In this document: one piece after another, positions 5,627-6,282 of the stretch
Layout: every line of letters starts with the position of its first letter
Numbering within the stretch: position 1 is the first letter of the stretch
NCBI GenBank assembly: GCA_040755715.1
Contig: JBFLXN010000159.1
Location: 1-6,282, forward strand
DNA length: 6,282 bases
DNA from: JBFLXN01 sp040755715 [NCBI: Candidatus Edwardsbacteria bacterium]
GTDB taxonomy: Bacteria > Edwardsbacteria > AC1 > JBFLXN01
Direction of reading: 5' to 3'
Made by a program: the position numbers and the translations under genes
The notes under the pieces: model-generated
What the model saw: the letters and a program-made list of their open reading frames with translations, nothing else
Told to the model about the DNA's origin: nothing
Databases searched by the model: none

Positions 5627-6240
5627 ATGTATAAAACAGCGAGAAGTTTCCAAGATTTAGAAGTTTATCAGAATCTTTATAGAGCAATGACTATTGTATT
5701 AACTAGTGGTCTGTAACATAAATTAACGCTATTAAGTTGGCCCGAAGATACAGACCACTGCGGGGGGTCTTAGTCCCGATTCAATCGGGACTAAGGGGTT
5801 ACAATTCCGAAACTTGCCACTGGCAAGTTTCGGAATGTCATATCCCGATAGAATCGGGATGTGAAAGTGCTGTGTGACTCCCGAAAAAAGTTACGGAATT
5901 TATGTCACACAGCACTAGGATTGTCCCCAAATTACCAATGGAAGAAAAGTATGATTTAAGTAGCCAAATGAGGCGTGCCTGTAAATCACCAGTTGCTCTC
6001 ATCGCCGAAGGTTACGCAAAGAAAAATCACCAGAAAGAGTGGAAAAAATACCTAGATGATGCTATAGGTGAGTGCAATGAAATGATTGTTCACTTAAGTT
6101 GTTGTAGAGATGTTTAGGCCAATTTTGTTGACACTGGACTTTGTCAAGAAGTTATGCACGACTTTGTTAAAATTTTGTCTAAAATTGGCACGATTTATCC
6201 TGAACGGAGTGAAGGAAAATCAACACTGACAAGCGTTTAA
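5627..6240 (+). pseudogene. Four-helix-bundle (S23/IVP-like) protein gene, interrupted
   Basis: The first part (5627-5704) reads MYKTARSFQDLEVYQNLYRA and continues MTIVLT. After the insertion, the frame from 5917 reads RIVPKLPMEEKYDLSSQMRR, then a SPVALIAEGYAKK segment and a helix with GECNEMIVHLSCCRDV. This is the pattern of the small four-helix-bundle proteins related to the 23S rRNA intervening-sequence protein, whose function is poorly known. Deleting 5705-5916 joins ACT to AGG in frame. A second defect is TAG at 6115-6117, after which the same frame continues NFVDTGLCQEVMHDFVKI to TAA at 6238-6240, again family-like; a Tyr codon there would be expected. The restored product would be about 133 residues. 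A 71-codon frame from ATG at 5902 exists only because the insertion end supplies a start codon. AGGAG (5611-5615) and AGGG (5618-5621) are possible ribosome binding sites. Confidence 0.8.
5705..5916. mobile_element. Five-hairpin MITE-like insertion
   Basis: This 212-base non-coding insertion is a chain of five hairpins. H1: AGTGGTCTGT (5705-5714) / ACAGACCACT (5750-5759). H2: 12-bp stem 5769-5780 / 5784-5795 with a CCCGAT core. H3: 15-bp stem 5804-5818 / 5822-5836. H4: 5839-5849 / 5853-5863, also with a CCCGAT core. H5: 13-bp stem AGTGCTGTGTGAC (5866-5878) / GTCACACAGCACT (5904-5916). The outer ends are inverted repeats of each other, matching at 17 of 20 positions and sharing ACATAAATT. TA (5704-5705 and 5916-5917) or CTAG flanks both ends, consistent with a target duplication, as for IS630/Tc1-like elements. 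No transposase is encoded, so it would need a helper in trans. Confidence 0.8.
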
Positions 6241-6261
6241 GCCTTCTGGGCTTGTTCTTCT
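6239..6261 (+). terminator. Possible weak terminator after the four-helix-bundle gene
   Basis: AAGCC (6239-6243) pairs with GGCTT (6249-6253) around a five-base loop, starting inside the distal TAA codon, and is followed by the pyrimidine-rich GTTCTTCTCTTG. The stem is short, so this is only suggestive. Confidence 0.3.
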
Positions 6262-6262
6262 C

Positions 6263-6282
6263 TTGTCCCCCGACAAGTCGGG
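6263..6282. repeat. Palindrome at window end
   Basis: CCCGAC (6269-6274) and GTCGGG (6277-6282) are reverse complements around AA. An overlapping CTTGTC/GACAAG pairing around CCCC (from 6262) is an alternative fold. It resembles the CCCGAT palindromes elsewhere in the window but is cut by the window edge, so its full extent is unknown. Confidence 0.5.

Noticed and set aside
5769-5795. Single rho-independent terminator
   Set aside because: The stem is strong but followed by GGGGTTACA, not a T-run, and it is one of five adjacent hairpins in an insertion.
5902-6117. Independent 71-codon gene
   Set aside because: Its first codons come from the end of the hairpin-array insertion; it is the distal part of the interrupted four-helix-bundle gene.
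6115-6117. TAG read as an amino acid (recoding)
   Set aside because: The intact pgk also ends in TAG with a terminator-like hairpin right behind it, so TAG works as a stop here; a nonsense mutation is simpler.
80-6249. 11-base inverted match CCAGAAGGCTT near 80 and AAGCCTTCTGG near 6239
   Set aside because: Too short over this distance to distinguish from chance, and no flanking similarity was seen.

Overview
All recognisable genes lie on the + strand of a bacterial chromosome of moderate, slightly AT-rich composition. The housekeeping gene is phosphoglycerate kinase. The later genes encode a periplasmic thioredoxin-like protein, a CsgG/PEGA envelope protein and a beta-propeller lipoprotein, which implies a diderm (Gram-negative-type) cell. 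This gene style, with many perfect small palindromes (core CCCGAT...ATCGGG) and short-period repeats between genes, resembles uncultured candidate-phylum bacteria such as WOR-3/Stahlbacteria or FCB relatives. That placement is a guess from style, not a demonstrated assignment.

Region 1 (1-1408): a perfect palindrome, a spacer with no recognised gene, an intact pgk with a strong ribosome binding site, and a likely terminator. Region 2 (1409-2326): a near-consensus sigma70-type promoter leads into what looks like a small integron cassette array without an integrase (a CALIN-like array). Two 61-bp attC-like sites, differing at 4 of 60 aligned positions, bracket a 602-bp cassette. The cassette carries a type II toxin-antitoxin pair: the antitoxin is intact, but the RelE/ParE-type toxin is broken by a single frameshift. 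The DNA before the first attC carries a decayed Phd/YefM-type antitoxin remnant. The second attC runs straight into the next gene, whose only usable ATG begins inside the site.

Region 3 (2323-5607): three exported proteins follow in one direction: a TlpA/ResA-like thioredoxin-fold protein, a CsgG-like/PEGA/membrane protein, and an eight-repeat PQQ-like propeller lipoprotein. The two spacers between them hold short-period repeats (10-bp and 8-bp units), each with an inverted partner arm that could fold back.

Region 4 (5611-6282): a four-helix-bundle (S23/IVP-like) gene has been interrupted by a 212-bp non-coding insertion. The insertion consists of five consecutive hairpins with related inverted ends and an apparent TA (or CTAG) target duplication. 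Removing it restores the reading frame exactly. The same gene also carries a premature TAG.

The most notable content is the attC-flanked toxin-antitoxin cassette and the hairpin-array element. Together with several broken genes they mark the two flanks of the envelope cluster as mobile, decaying DNA.
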